Source of the DNA: Zeugodacus cucurbitae
Taxonomy: Eukaryota; Arthropoda; Insecta; Diptera; Tephritidae
NCBI RefSeq assembly: GCF_028554725.1
Contig: NC_071668.1
Location: forward strand, 75,943,719-76,007,718
Reading direction: 5' to 3'
Length of the DNA stretch: 64,000 nucleotides
The notes under the pieces are model-generated. The model made no database searches, had not been told where the DNA came from, and was given only the letters and a program-made list of their open reading frames with translations. The position numbers and the translations under genes are program-made. Shown here piece by piece: positions 12,372 to 25,445 of this stretch (position 1 is the first letter of the stretch; every line of letters begins with the position of its first letter).

Positions 12372-14272
12372 AATGGCACTTTAAATTCAGAGATATTTAA
12401 GCCCTAAACTTGTTAATAAAACTAGATTGATTTTCAAATCTTTATCTAATAGAGATCACGAAAAAAACTGTTGAATTAATGAATCTCAAAATAGATATTT
12501 AAGTTGTCATTCGGATTCGAAATACTCCATCCGAAATAATTTCACCAATAATGATGAGTTAAGATGGTTCGTAATACAGATATAGGATTATTTTTCAATG
12601 CATTTAGTATAAGACTAAGATCGTAGGAGCTCAATGATATATGGTATGGTATGATTGAACAACTTTCTCAAATTATAATATAAGACAAATAGTTTTAAAA
12701 AGTTAAACCTTTTTCTACGAATCTTTCTCGCAACAAATGGAATTTTATTTAAGAAAAAACTATCTTGAATCTAACCAACTCGTAAACTGACGAACTTGAA
12801 CTACTTTTTGTAATTGTCTCAAAAAAATTACAAAATTGCAACATGAACATTTCAATTACAATCTACTTCAAGTACCAACAGACTGTGTGGCATTAAAAAC
12901 TCACAGCAAATGAAGACAACTGCCTGCAAAGCCAAGTAGAGAATTATGAAAGACAAATATTTTACGTCGGAAATTGCGCCGCCACGTCAAGCTGGTACTT
13001 TAGTGAGCGTGAAAATCTCAAAGAATTTCTTACAAACACACTCGGAACAATGAGTGGCTAGATTACAAAGAAAGTTCGCCACTCAACATTCACCCACACA
13101 CACAAACACACTGCGGCGCAGTTAAGTAATTAGTTTGTGAAGCTTGGAATTGAAATGTGTCCGCTTCAATGAGCGCCCACTAAGTAGATTCTTCTTCTTC
13201 TTGTGAAGAAAGTATGCATAAGTAATTAGATTTTTTAATGCGGCAACTATGAAAGTGCCAAGATGAATAGTTGAAGTCAAGGAGGAATTTGTTAGAAGGG
13301 GAAATAATAATTAGTAGTGTTTCCTGAAGTTCAATTATTGTTGAAAATTATAAGTATAGCTTAGAAACCGAGGATTCTTTAAATGTTTATAGCCTCTCTT
13401 CTTTCAAAAAATATATATAATATGGTACAATATTAGTCAAAGATGTTACAGGCGCTAGAAGCCTATGGCTGCTGAGTAATTAAAATATTAAAATATTAAT
13501 CTTCGATTAACTCTTTACCACAATCTTTTAGATCCAATGCGGTCTGCTATAAAATATAAAATGATATTTTTCAAAAATCCACAATTTCAAATACTTCACG
13601 ACCATCGACACCAAATTCTGTGCAATTCTAGACTCTTAGAAGTATGTACGAATCTAAAACAATGGGGAGGACATGAAGTAGGGGACTAAATATGGACTAG
13701 AGGTGGTTCTATCCACGAACGAACATGTTCCGTAAACTACGAAAACAGCACTCATATATGAAAGCTATGGCCGAGAGAGTATCAACTCCACAAAAATTCA
13801 CTAATAACAGACCAACTATGATATTACTGGTATTACATTCTCGGGGCTTAAGTCACTCAAAGCTTAAAGCAAAGACGTAAGAATAGAACAGGGACATGGA
13901 TTGAAATAGCTCTCGTCGTGTGAGCATGAGAAGGGAAATCACATTATGACCCAACCGTAGTTATCTGCTTAAAAGCTAATAGCGAATAGGTTTAAGCTGC
14001 TTAATCAAGACTGAAATTTCTAGACTGACTTTCAGGAAACAAATTCGAAAATACAGAAAAACTATTCTGCGAAATTTAAGGTTTTTCTTCTTTTGGAACT
14101 AGGTAGTTAGGAAGCCCAAAATATCATTATCTGTCAAAAAACTACAATTCGCTGTGATAAGAATAATTCATTTATTTCTTCAAAACAAATTAAATATCAT
14201 TTTAATATTGATGTTGACCCATCATCTATCCGCAAAGTGTTTACAAATGTATACGATAAAGACCGCTAAATG
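12372..14272. other. Unassigned AT-rich stretch
   Basis: No supportable gene. CACA-rich at 13090-13110. The 5' half of the Tc1 element that ends at about 15005 may lie here, but I could not recognise it. Confidence 0.4.
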
Positions 14273-15005
14273 CTTTGGGGATCGTTTTCATACAACGGTC
14301 TAGGGCCATGCCATAGCATACAGGGCACTATAAAGGCAACCGATTATTTTGTGGTATTCCGAAAATGTATGAGACAGTATTCTGAAGATAATATGGTATT
14401 TAGGCGGTTAATTCATTAAGAGTGTACAAAAGATCGGTTTGAGGTCAACAACTTCAATATGGTGGAGTGGCCACCGCAATCCCCGGATCTAAATTCCATA
14501 GAAAATTTTGTGGAATGCAGTAGAATACAATGAGAGGAAAAGTTCCCAATGAATAATGATGAGCTTTGGCAATTTTTCAGATTTCTGGAACGCATTTCCG
14601 GTTTTAATCTGCCAAAACTTAGTTTACTCCATGCCAAAGCGATATGTATCCATTTTAAACAACCATGGATATTCAAAAAACATATTAAGCTAATTTGAAA
14701 CTAATATTAACACAATTGAAGGAAGCTCAGTCTTATATCTTTTATTTAATATTGTAATGTTTTTAGTAAAACTAGAGGTGTCCTTATTATGTTTCTCAAG
14801 TCAAAAACGGCAAATTATAAAAAAAATTAAAATAAAATACAAAGCTTTGCTAAATCTTCTTAAAACTAAAGAAACATTTAATTTCAATATGTTGTCAATA
14901 AATTTGCTTCATTAGTTGACTTCGGTTTCCTAACATTTCTAGATGGACATTGATTTCATCTAAACTAGGGCAGTGTCCTTATTATTTTTCACATAACTGT
15001 ATATA
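14273..15005 (+). pseudogene. Tc1-like transposon remnant (transposase C-terminal half and 3' end)
   Basis: One frame from 14273 to 14697 reads LWGSFSYNGLGPCHSIQGTI, then FNMVEWPPQSPDLNSIEN, which is the third catalytic block (DD34E-type glutamate in SIEN), then NNDELWQFFRFLERI. Two in-frame stops (near 14420 and 14532) and loss of the second-Asp block show it is dead. The 3' end is probably the CACATAACTGTATATA end near 15000. A related TGTCCTTATTAT block occurs at 14780 and 14975. Confidence 0.8.
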
Positions 15006-17400
15006 ACCATTCAATCAATCTGAAGCTTTAACAAAACTTTCAAAATAATTTTTTTAATGCAAATCGATATCTACTGCATATTATTTATTTATAGTTAAGA
15101 CTCACCTCATTTAGTGCAGCAACTACTTCTAGTATCTCTAGTGTTTATGCGCTGCCAAATGAATTCGCACATTCTAAAAGTTTTTTGAACCACCATAAGA
15201 AACCAATCTCCTGGCTGCTGGGAATTGAATGAGTTGTTGCACTAAAAACTTTTCGACTCCAAACAGTCAAATAAATGTTTATTTATGCACAATATACAAA
15301 TAGTTTCGTCTGGACTACGTTTTCAGGCTTATTTTATGATTTTATTTACTTCAGGCTTATTTGAAATTGTATACTAAACTGTTTGGAGAAAATTCACATT
15401 TACACTAAACTGTTAGGTTATCTTTATTAAATTGTATTTATTTCTGCTATAATTATGTTTGATGAATTTTATGATTTTTTTTTGTTTTTGTACTTTTTTT
15501 ATATTTTTTAAATATTATTTTGAATTCGTTTTAGAATTTTTTTCTGTTTATTAGATTTTTCTGTTAAAAAAACACTTTTAATGCATGGTTAGTAATAATT
15601 AGTTTTGTTATTGTTGTTGTTTTCGTTTTAGTAAATTATTTCTATATTTTTTCTGTTTATATATGTATACATATTTCGTTTCCTCTAATTTCCAAAATTT
15701 TCTAAGCTAATACCACTTAGTTAGCCTAATACTCTCTATACAAACGACAACTCCAGACAACTCCAGTCTGCCAGAGCTTCTAAAATGCAATACACACACA
15801 CACGCAAGTTGCAGGTTTAGCACTAATTTTTCGCTTTGTTATATTTCTTGTTGATTTTCTTGTGTGTTTTATGCCACTCTTTGCAATTTACAGTAAGTTA
15901 GACGCGCACTATAAACACAGTTGCAAACTGGGAAATACACAAATACAATCTTCGCACACTTCAACCGCAGTTGCTGCCACTATCTTCGATGACCAGCACA
16001 GAAAGCCAGTTGCAGAAAGGCCAACAACAGCAACAAAGTGTAAGCAAAGAATAAAAGAATGAAATCAAATAAGCCAAAGCCCAGATGCAGAGCCACTGCA
16101 AACGCTTAAATCTTGTCGGGCGCTCGTCGCAGTCTCTGTCGTCGCTTAAACCGAGTGTATAGACAACAGATTCACATTGAGACACACACACAAATATGTA
16201 TTTTTGGTATTGTTGTTAGTTTTTTTTTTTTGCACAACGCTAGTAAAATGTCAAAACAGCTGCAACAACAATGTGAGCTGTTTTTGTGGGCGCCAAACGC
16301 CAAAGCAGCTGTACTGAGTGCACTACAATACACTTAACTGCACCGCACCACACCCCCAATGGGCGCATCAACGTTTATACCGCACTTCACCGAAATTCGC
16401 TGTTGTGGATCACTGTTTTAATTTTTTTTGTTTTACAATTTCATAATGCTTTTCACTACTTTTTTTAAATTTCCACTTACACGCTTCTTCTTTGTGTGTT
16501 TTCGCTTAAATCAACACCCACTTTAATTATGTAATGCTAGTGATTATTCTAATTACATTAATTTATTCCTTTTTTAATTTCATGTTTTTTTATTTTATTT
16601 ATCTTTTTTCTTTTTTGGTTTTTTATTTTTTCAAATTGACCATCTGCCATTAACGGTTCACTAAAGTTGCCGCGGCGTACGCTTCACCCACGACCATTAG
16701 TCTAAGAGCTCGTATTGTAAACTAAACTTGCTAAGCATTCAGCAGCTAGCACTGGTAATTGGCCAAAAGGTGTGTGCTGCCAACCGAATTGTATGAGTGG
16801 TCGTTGCCATGCTCGTGCTTTAACTGACATTTCAACTGTTGCTTGCGAACAAGTTCGTTGTGGGTTCGTTTTGGGGGTTGTAATGTTGTGTTTTGTTGCG
16901 ACTGGAAGACACGGTGGTACAGTGGTGCAAATTGGAACTATTCGTTATGAATATTTTAGAACTTAGACGACGCGACAATATTTATTTCTTTTAGCCAAAA
17001 CATAATAAAAATTTTATTTTATTTTAGCAATTTTTTTTTAAAGGGAAGGAAATGATTGCGGTAAACGGAATTTTAAGACGATAGTGTACTATATTTAAGG
17101 CTTAAAAAACAATATTTATTATTGAAAAATATTGAAATTTTTTCAAAGTTGTAAGTATTTTTCTGGAGCGCCTGGAGTCTGCACTTGTAAATCGGTGCCG
17201 GTGATGGAGGTGGTGCGATGCATCTGAAACAGTCGAACCAATTATTTTTTTTTTTAATTTTTATAAGTTTCTTTTCTTTATGTACTAAAAAAAGAAAAAG
17301 AAAAAAAAGAAGTTATAAAATTCCTAATTTGTTCGAAGTTTGAAAAAAAATTCACTTTTCTAAGGAAAAAATATTGACTTTAAGTTGCAAAACAAGTAGT
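15006..17400. other. Non-coding AT-rich stretch
   Basis: No supportable gene. CA-rich at 15790-15806 and many T-runs. Nothing recognisable. Confidence 0.5.
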
Positions 17401-17745
17401 TTAAATAATACTTTTGTCCAACTTTTTTAGTTCAAATAGAAGATAATTTAATACTGAATCTGGATCGCTTTGGTTTTTTTCGATCGGACATATATACTTT
17501 TTGCTATCACCGGCACCGTTTTCTAACACTTGTGAAAATGAAAACTCGAGAAAACGCGCTTTAAAGTCTGCCTGAGCATTCGCACCTGCTCGACGCTCGG
17601 ACACTAAAACTGCTCTAGCTTCGAAATTATGTCGAATTGGCCTTTGGAATTTTAGAGACATTCTTGATAGTTTTGGAAGAGATTTAAAACAAAACAAAAA
17701 AATCGATTTTTTGAAGGCTGTAAAGCAGACTATTTTATTTTTGTT
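17401..17745. mobile_element. Partial copy of the TTAA element family seen at 54005
   Basis: Shares with 54290-54573 the ordered blocks CCTGCTCGACGCT, ACATTCTTG and AAAAAATCGATTTTTTG, then the CTGTAAAGCAG-type end. The outer TTAA has decayed and the left part is not recognisable. Confidence 0.6.
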
Positions 17746-19859
17746 CAGATGAACCTGCTAGGAGTTATGGTGTCAACATGGATGCATATTTATTCCGAGG
17801 ACTCATCGGAAATTACGTCACAATGGCAGAGTTTTAAATATTTTTCTTAAAATTTCCAATAATCCCGAAAATAAATGTTCTTCTTGAATAGGCACTCACC
17901 GTCGAGGGAATTTTGTTCCAAAACTATTTAAATAAAAACAGAAACATTTCTTACTCTTATTTCGATTTGTATATAAAAAAAATATTTAAAATATACATTT
18001 CTTCCCGGACGAAACTCATGTGATTCCTTAAAGCTAAAGACTCTATCATAAAAAACAAAATTTTAATTTTTTTCACTTTTTAGAATTCCTGGAAATTGCA
18101 CGAATTACTTTCTGATATATTTAAATACTACTGATTACTGTAATCTAACCATCAGTAATTTGCCGTTACCTCCTATAAGCCCAAATTTCCATTCCCAAAT
18201 TAATAAAACTGAATGCGAAAAATTCACAGAAGTATTTCCAGTCCCCAGATATGAGGGAAACAGTCAAACAGCAAACAATTGGCGCCTTCGAACAATAATC
18301 ACCATCAAACCAAAACAAACGACGCCCGTAGAAAAACACAAAAGCAACCCGCATGCAAGCTCCACTAAGCACATACCCACACACACACACACTTGAGAAA
18401 GACGCTGGTGAAGAGCTGCAGACCCGCTTGCCACTGTTTACCAGCCACTGCATGGGGCTCCGCCGTGAATGAATGCAACAGGCAGAATGGAATTGCCTAA
18501 TGGCCCACATTTGAGTGTAGCGAAAAAGATGCTGCTAGGCAGCAACAACAACAAAACTTCTAAACAACAAATGCAGAGAAATATATATGTTTTTGTTGTA
18601 TTGGCTTTTTTAGGGGGAGCTCAGGTTTGATGGCGATAGGTTTGCTCCAACAGCGAACATGTTGCAGGCGGCACAGTGGTGGCGATCTAAAAATTACTTA
18701 TACTTATTGTAGTTGTAGCAACAGTGAAACTATCAGTCACACAAGCTTAAACGGCAGCTAGTTGAGCGTGTGTAGGCGCTTAATACCAAACAAGCGCTCA
18801 AAATTTAATATAAACGGAGTTCTAACATGCATAGCATGCTGACTACTAAAGCTCTGGTTAAAAATTAGTATGTGTAGGACAATCTTTTATCGCGCTTAGA
18901 GCGTGTAATGCAGCTTACAAGCGTGAAGACTACGCCAAGTGAAGGTATTACTTTAATATATAGCGTGAGTGTAGTTATGGTCAAGAAAAAAGTATAATAG
19001 CTGCTAGTAACTAGCTTAACACTGTCTAAATATAAATATATACGCATTAGGGGGATCCTCAAACCGGACATCCATAATACTGAAGATAACTAAGGATTAT
19101 CCAAATATGACTTTGATCCTTAGGTCTCTTCAAAGCCATATTTTGAGGTTTGTTGCACCGCATCTCTGGCTTAGATAATAATATTGTCATAAATATCGAT
19201 TGGAGGCGGTTCTTAAGACCAGTCTTAGAGAAGTATTGATCTTCGAAAGAGACTCAAACTTCTTTGAAGACGTAAAAAATTAAGTTTCCATTAATTTGAA
19301 GCACAAAATCGAATCCACAACAATCATAGTTAAGACATACGAATTATAAATCCATCAGTGTCGATTAAAGTAGAGTGACCTTTGACCCATTCCGACATGT
19401 TTCAATTGTACCCATATGCAAACAACATTTATCCGAGTCACGTTTGAAAAACTGAAAAATTAACCTTTATCTCTTGAGGATCACCCTCATATATAAAAAC
19501 TAAAATTTGCAAGAACAAAATATTTGCAGAAACCAAAGTCAGGAACGTCTTTAGCACTCCCAGTCGACTGTCTGCATTCATGTTAGACTCACTGACAGTG
19601 GCTAACAGCTACAAATTGTGTGAATTAGTCGCACTTCTAAATTCTGTGATTGACAATCTGGTAGCATTGTGGCTACCGGATGATAATTAACACGCTGACA
19701 TGTGAAGAGCAACCATGAAAATCTGATTTGAATGTCTTAACTAGGACGAGCAAATTGAACTTCATGGACGCATGTGCTGCGTTACTCATGTGTGTAAGTC
19801 TGTACGTTACCAGAAATAAATAATTAAAATATTAAGAGTTAAACTATGGAGAAGTGTCT
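17746..19859. other. Non-coding stretch
   Basis: No supportable gene. CA run at about 18378-18393. Nothing else seen. Confidence 0.5.
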
Positions 19860-20160
19860 TCTCAGGTTTTTTTTCGAAAAAAATTTAAAGTAAGTAATAG
19901 AAAGAATGGAAGTTGTTATAACTGAATAAAGAGTAGAAAGAGGTAATATGAAAAAGGAGCAGAAAATGGAAATAGAAAAAGTTTCTTCAAAAATGAGTAG
20001 AAAAAAATTAAAAAAGTAGTAGAAAAAGTAGTAGAAAAAAGTAGTAGAAAAGGTAGTAGAAGTTAGAAGTTATGTTAAAATTAAGTGAATAATTGAATTG
20101 TGGCTAAAAAATTACTGTGAATTGAAGACTAATCTCACCAAGGCTTCGAAAATAAACTAA
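19860..20160 (+). repeat. Purine-rich GTAGAAAAAGGA-type minisatellite, left block
   Basis: Degenerate repeats of GTAGAAAAAG/GTAGTAGAAAAA at about 19925-20070, followed by an AGAAGTTATG..AATTGAATTGT block. A second block with the same motif and trailing sequence lies at 21985-22290, on the other side of two interspersed elements. Confidence 0.7.
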
Positions 20161-20765
20161 ATACAAGAAAAAACGCTAACTTCGGCAGTACCGAAGCTAA
20201 TATCCCCTTCACCGGTGCATTTCTTTTAGTAACTATGTTTTTAAGCAAATCTAAAGACGTAAGAAAAAGTAAATAAAAAAATAGAAAAGATTTTACTAAT
20301 TCTTTTTAGCCGGGTTGTTTGCTAGAAACATTAAGGTTATATAGTTAACCGATCTGACCAATTTCTTCGGAGATTATATTATTACCTTAAGCAGTAATCC
20401 ATGTCAAATTTCGTGATGATACCACGGCAAATGCGAAAATTTTCCATACAATTTTCCATATTCCGATCGTTCAGTTTGTATGGCAGCTATATGATATAGT
20501 GGTCCGATATCGACAGTTCCGACAAATGAGCAGCGTCTTGAAGAGAAAATAACATCTGCAAAATTTCAAAACGATATCTTAAAAACTGAAGGACTAGTTC
20601 GTATATATAGATAGACAGACGGACGACAAGACAGACAGACATGGCTAAATCGACTCAGTTCAACATACTGATCATTTATATATATACTTTATAGGGCCAC
20701 CGACGCTTCCTTCTGGGTGTTACAAACTTCGTGACAAACTTAATATACCCTGTTTAGGGTATAAT
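20161..20765 (+). mobile_element. Family A interspersed element, one degraded 154-bp unit, 3' end intact
   Basis: Begins ACAAGAAAAAACGCTAACTT with the 5' palindrome (one mismatch from its relatives). It has a single degenerate unit with TTTGTATGGCAGC near 20474, a GACAGACGGACGACAAGACAG microsatellite at 20612-20642, and ends TATACCCTGTTTAGGGTATA. Confidence 0.9.
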
Positions 20766-20807
20766 TAGCTATAGATTAATAGAATAATAGAAACTATGCA
20801 AAACACA

Positions 20808-21983
20808 AATAAGGAAGGGCAAAGTTCGGATGTAACCGAACATTTTATACTCTCGCAATTTATTTATTTAACTTTATTAATATTACACACAATTTGACCC
20901 ACATATTCGTCATATATATTGTATAAAGTCCATTGAAAGTTGGAAACCCTAATATTAGGTTAGAAGCAGCGAGGTCCACGTGTTCGATATATGGAGCCTT
21001 AAAAACCTATGGTCCGATTTCAGCGATTTTTACAATGGGGCTGCCACACTATAAAAATAGTATTTGTGCAAAGTTCTGCACCGATATCTTCACTAGTGCT
21101 TACTTTATATATTGACCATTCAGATCATCTTCAAAGTTCTAGTATATAGGAAGTAGGCGTGGTTGTGAAGCGATTTGGCCTATTTTCACCACATATCATT
21201 GGGATGTAAGGAAACTATTACAAACCAAGTTTAATTGAAATCGGTCGAGTAGTTCCTGAGATATGGTTTTTGACCCATAAGTGGGCGACGCCACGCCCAT
21301 TTTCCATTTTGTAAAAAAATCTGAGTGCAGCTTTCATCTGCCATTTCTTATGTGAAATTTAGCGTTTCTGACGTTGTTCGTTAGTGAGTTAACCCAGTTT
21401 TTGTAATTTTCAACCTAACTTTTGTATGGGAAGTGGGCGTGGTTATGATACGATTTCTTTCATTTTTGGACTGTATTAGGAAGTGGCTAAAAAAACGACT
21501 GCAGAAAATTTGGTTTATATAGCTCTATTGGTTTGCAAGATATGTACAAAAAACTGAGTAGGGGGCGGGGCCACTCCCACTTCCCCAAAAAAATTACATC
21601 CAAATATGGCCCTTCATAGTGCGATCCTTCATACCAAATTTTATTTCCATAGCTTTATTTATGGCACTTTATGTGTTTTCGGTTTTCGCCATTTAGTGGG
21701 CGTGGCAGTGGTCCGATTTTGCACATTTTCTAAAGCAACCTTCCTATGGTGCCAAGAAATAAGTGAGCCAAGTTTCATCACGATATCTTAATTTTTACTC
21801 AAGTTACAGCTTGCACAGACGGACGGACAGGCAGACATTCGGATTTGAACTCCACTCTTCACCCTGATCACTTTGGTATATATAACCCTATATCTAACTC
21901 GTTTAGTTTTGGGTGTTACAAACAACCGTTACGTGAACAAAACTATAATACTCTCTTTAGCAACATTTGTTGCGAGAGTATAA
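20808..21983 (+). mobile_element. Family B interspersed element, full length
   Basis: 5' palindrome GTTCGGATGTAACCGAAC (20824-20841), subterminal TTATACTCTCGCAA (about 20845), GACGGACGGACAGGCAGACA microsatellite (about 21819-21838), and 3' hairpin ending TTGCGAGAGTATAA at 21983. It starts about 45 bp after a family A copy. Confidence 0.9.
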
Positions 21984-21984
21984 T

Positions 21985-22290
21985 TAGTAGAAAAATTTGG
22001 AAAATATAACTAGAAAAAGGAGTAGAGAAAAAGTATAAAAGGGAGTAGAAAAGAGGTGCAGTAAAAGGAGCAGAAAATGAGAAGAAAACATGAGTAGAAA
22101 AAGGAGTATAAAAAGGAGCAGAAAAAATGAGTAGAAACGATAGTAGAAGTTGCCATAACTACGGAGTAATTAATTGAATTGTTGAAAAAATTGTCACTAA
22201 GTCTTTGAAAAAAACTATAAATTAGCCACGAAATTCATCAAGCTAAGTATGTGAAAAGAGGAGTAAAAAAAGTGGTATAATTATAGCAAA
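21985..22290 (+). repeat. Purine-rich GTAGAAAAAGGA-type minisatellite, right block
   Basis: Repeats of GTAGAAAAAGGAGTA and GGAGCAGAAAATGAG, followed by GTAGAAGTTGCCATAACT..AATTGAATTGTTG, parallel to the left block at 19860-20160. Confidence 0.7.
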
Positions 22291-23323
22291 AAGTTTTTTG
22301 TTAAGAACTGAATGTGAATGATCCGACTTAGTTGAATGTTGTTGCTATATTTTAGACACCATAAATAATGCCACAAAGTGATGATTGCTAATTTGCATTT
22401 GCACACTTCCAGCTACAACAACATTAGCCCAAAATCTCTCACTTACATGCATATTGTATAAATAATGTCTTGATTGAAAAACCACAGTCACTCAGTTCAC
22501 CGCTGCCGGCCGCCGGGCGCTCGTGCGAAAACAAATAGCCACAGTATTCAAGGCGCTAAAGCGTAAATTCGCGCAAACAGTAGTGGGCGTAGAAGAGGCG
22601 CCTGCGCCAACTCGCGTGCAAATACATATTTGCTTAACCAATGCAACCATGCACGTGAGCCCCATCGAATGGGTAATAAATTAGACGCTGACCAAGTTTG
22701 CGGTTCTTGGCGGAAGTACAATGCGCAACCAAGGTGTTGCTGCAGTGTTTGGAGTTTTGTAAGGTGTGGAGTAACGGTTAAATGGCTTTATTTCGTTGAG
22801 CTCATTTTTCATATTGTCATACATTGCTGCTTTCTTGCTTATCGTTTATTTGCACATTTCTTGTTTGAGTAGCAATTCACCACCTGAGGGCTTTTATCAG
22901 TTTCGATTGGCTATAGAAAATTTTATTTCACCAAGATATTGTGTTTTTACAAGTACTTTAAAGCATTTCAGTGGATGTGTGTGTTGAAATGAGTAGACCT
23001 ATTGAAAATCATAAATATCTCGAAGTTTGTCCTGCGGCATAAATATTAAGACTATTGATTGAAAATATTGGTTTCAGTAAAGAACGGTCAATGAAATATT
23101 GAGGCCATCGAGAATGACCTCATTCTTGCACATATACAGGAAGCAATTATGCTTCAGATTACGTATGTAACGGGAGGTTTTTTTTTGGTTTGGTTTGCCA
23201 TTTCATAATGACAGACTTACGCTGGAACAATGTATTATATATTGCTGGTCACATGTTGAAAAACACCCTTTAAGCAATCTTATACCAAACTGGTGTTATT
23301 CTAAAAGCAGAATTTCCCAATGA
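22291..23323. other. Non-coding stretch
   Basis: No supportable gene. The segment 22495-22620 is comparatively GC-rich (GCCGGCCGCCGGGCGCTCG) and could be an older unique element. Nothing recognised. Confidence 0.4.
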
Positions 23324-23881
23324 TTAAGGGGTTAGGGGTAGTCAGGATTTTCAAAAAATCTTAAAATTATTCTCTGAAAATTTGAAGTTTATCCGATAAT
23401 TGCTTTTAAAGTTATTCGACAAATAACAACGAGCGCTCGGGCACTCCAACACGCTAGTGTGAAACTTTAAATGCCTTTTTCTCAAAACTATGTTTTTTGA
23501 ACTGGTGACAACTGTAACTCGGAAACCGCTCGGTAGATTTTAAGAATACATAATAGACTCAGGCCTGAACCAAAGATTTTTTTTCAAAAATTTCGATTTT
23601 TTAAGACCAATTAACTGTTGATTTTTCCCGAAAATCTAGAAAAAAATTTCCTGAGGCCGCCATTTTGTTAATTTTTGAAAAAAAGCTTCAATCAGGCCCA
23701 GGATTATCTATTTATAAAACAAATTTTTTTTATCCGATTGATTTTAGATGAATCTCCAAAGACTTATGATTGTCACCGCAAGGACCTTTTTTGAAACTGG
23801 GTCAAATTTATTGTTTTAATAGCAAAAAATTTAGTGAAAATTCTCATTTTTTCGTGTCTCTGACTACCCCTAACCCCTTAA
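23324..23881. mobile_element. TTAA-flanked inverted-repeat element, 558 bp
   Basis: Bounded by TTAA at 23324-23327 and 23878-23881. The next 18 bp on each side are perfect inverted repeats (GGGGTTAGGGGTAGTCAG). No coding capacity. TTAA target duplication is the hallmark of the piggyBac superfamily; that assignment is inference. Confidence 0.85.
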
Positions 23882-23904
23882 TGGATGCTTCTATAATTTG
23901 ATAT

Positions 23905-24240
23905 AATTTAAAGGTCATTCGATCCCAAGTCTAGAACCAAGTGTTGTGTGGAAGTTCCCAGCCAACCATTTCTGTCACATGCCATACACTTTATTTCGCC
24001 CCAACTTTTTTCTGTAGGTCTGAGTTCAGCCTCCAACTGTCTTATCCACGTATGAGCAGGTCTGCCTACTCGCCTCTGTCCAGTCGGCTTCCAATCAATA
24101 GCATTTCTTGCTATATCGGTTACAGGTTTGCGCAAAGTGTGCCCGATCCACGCCCACTTACGTTTGAGAATTTCGAAACGCAGTGGGGTTTGTGGCGTGC
24201 GTCTCCATAGCGTTCCATTGGAGATTATATCCGGCCAGTA
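23905..24240 (-). pseudogene. LINE C-terminal fragment
   Basis: The minus frame 24135-23908 encodes MRKPVTDIARNAIDW, then RRVGRPAHTWIRQLEAEL, then WGEIKCMACDRNGWL. This is the arginine-rich region found after the reverse transcriptase of many insect LINEs. Upstream sequence to about 24240 is decayed. Confidence 0.75.
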
Positions 24241-25445
24241 TCAAAACCATTAGTACCCATAAATCGTAAACAGAGCTTAAATAAGTTAAATTAGGAAAGG
24301 GTAGAAAGGAAAAAATAATTTTATCAAAAGGAATTTGTAATCTTCCGAAGGTACTCCTCGCTTAAATTGAAACAAAAAATCTCTTAATTCCAATTATAAT
24401 ATTAAAGAACACTAAAAGCATTGCTTAATAATGTATGTAGTCTGCAGCTCTAAATTACAGTACTATCTCACGCATTTAGTAAATCCACCAACATATATGA
24501 ATATTTATGGCATATTCATTATTCAACTTGTCGCTCATAAAATACGCGCACAAAACCGCAAAAGTAATTCATCTTGAACATTCTTAATTTTCTAATTAAC
24601 TTCAAGTAAATGACACACACGCGTGAATTCATGCAAAGTCAGGTTCTTAAAGGCGTAATTCACAAAAATCACACAAACACAGAGCGTAGAGAGAGAAAGG
24701 AGAAGCAGACTGAGGTGCGAAATAATACCGAAAAGCCAATTTAAGCACTCAGCGGCACTTGAAGCTATATGGCAACGAAAGAATGTACCAAAACAACAAC
24801 AACAATAAATGCGAATTGACTCGTTTAATACGCTTAAGCCTAGAAAAGCAACTGAGTCTTAAATGTGTTGTTACAGATTCCAAACGCAAGCAGGCTGGCA
24901 GCCAGACAACCAGTCAATCAGTCTAGCAGAGGCCACAGTGAGCAGACAGCGTGCGCCAGCCAAGCAGACAGTCAGCAGTCAGGCGGCCAGCTAAAGTTGT
25001 GCTATGGTTGAGCCGCCAAGCAGTCTGTGAAATCTTCAAGCAATGACACACACGCACACATACAATCATTTGTCTATGTCAGCTTAGCTCAGTGTATTTA
25101 CGTGTATATGTTTAAGGATGTGACTATGGACGCTGGCAGCACATACATAAATACTCATATAGTTACCTACAAAAATGCGAAAATTTACAGCGTTAATTTG
25201 GCAGTGCTGTGTGAAATACGATACTCTATGTAGACATTGAAAATTTATATGAATCTTGAATAGTCAGAAAATGTATAGCTTTATGCTATTTGGGATCAGA
25301 AAAAATAGTTCACACAGTTTTTCTTCTAAATAATGGTCTTTTGAATCTTACCAATTGAATCCCTAAGATCCTATTCGTAGTTTAAACATTTTTTTCGTTA
25401 GCTCCATAGTATTGGCACAAGGATTTCTGATCAATTTAAGAATGC
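24241..25445. other. Non-coding stretch
   Basis: No supportable gene. Locally CAGCCAG/CAGACAG-rich at 24880-25000. Confidence 0.5.
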
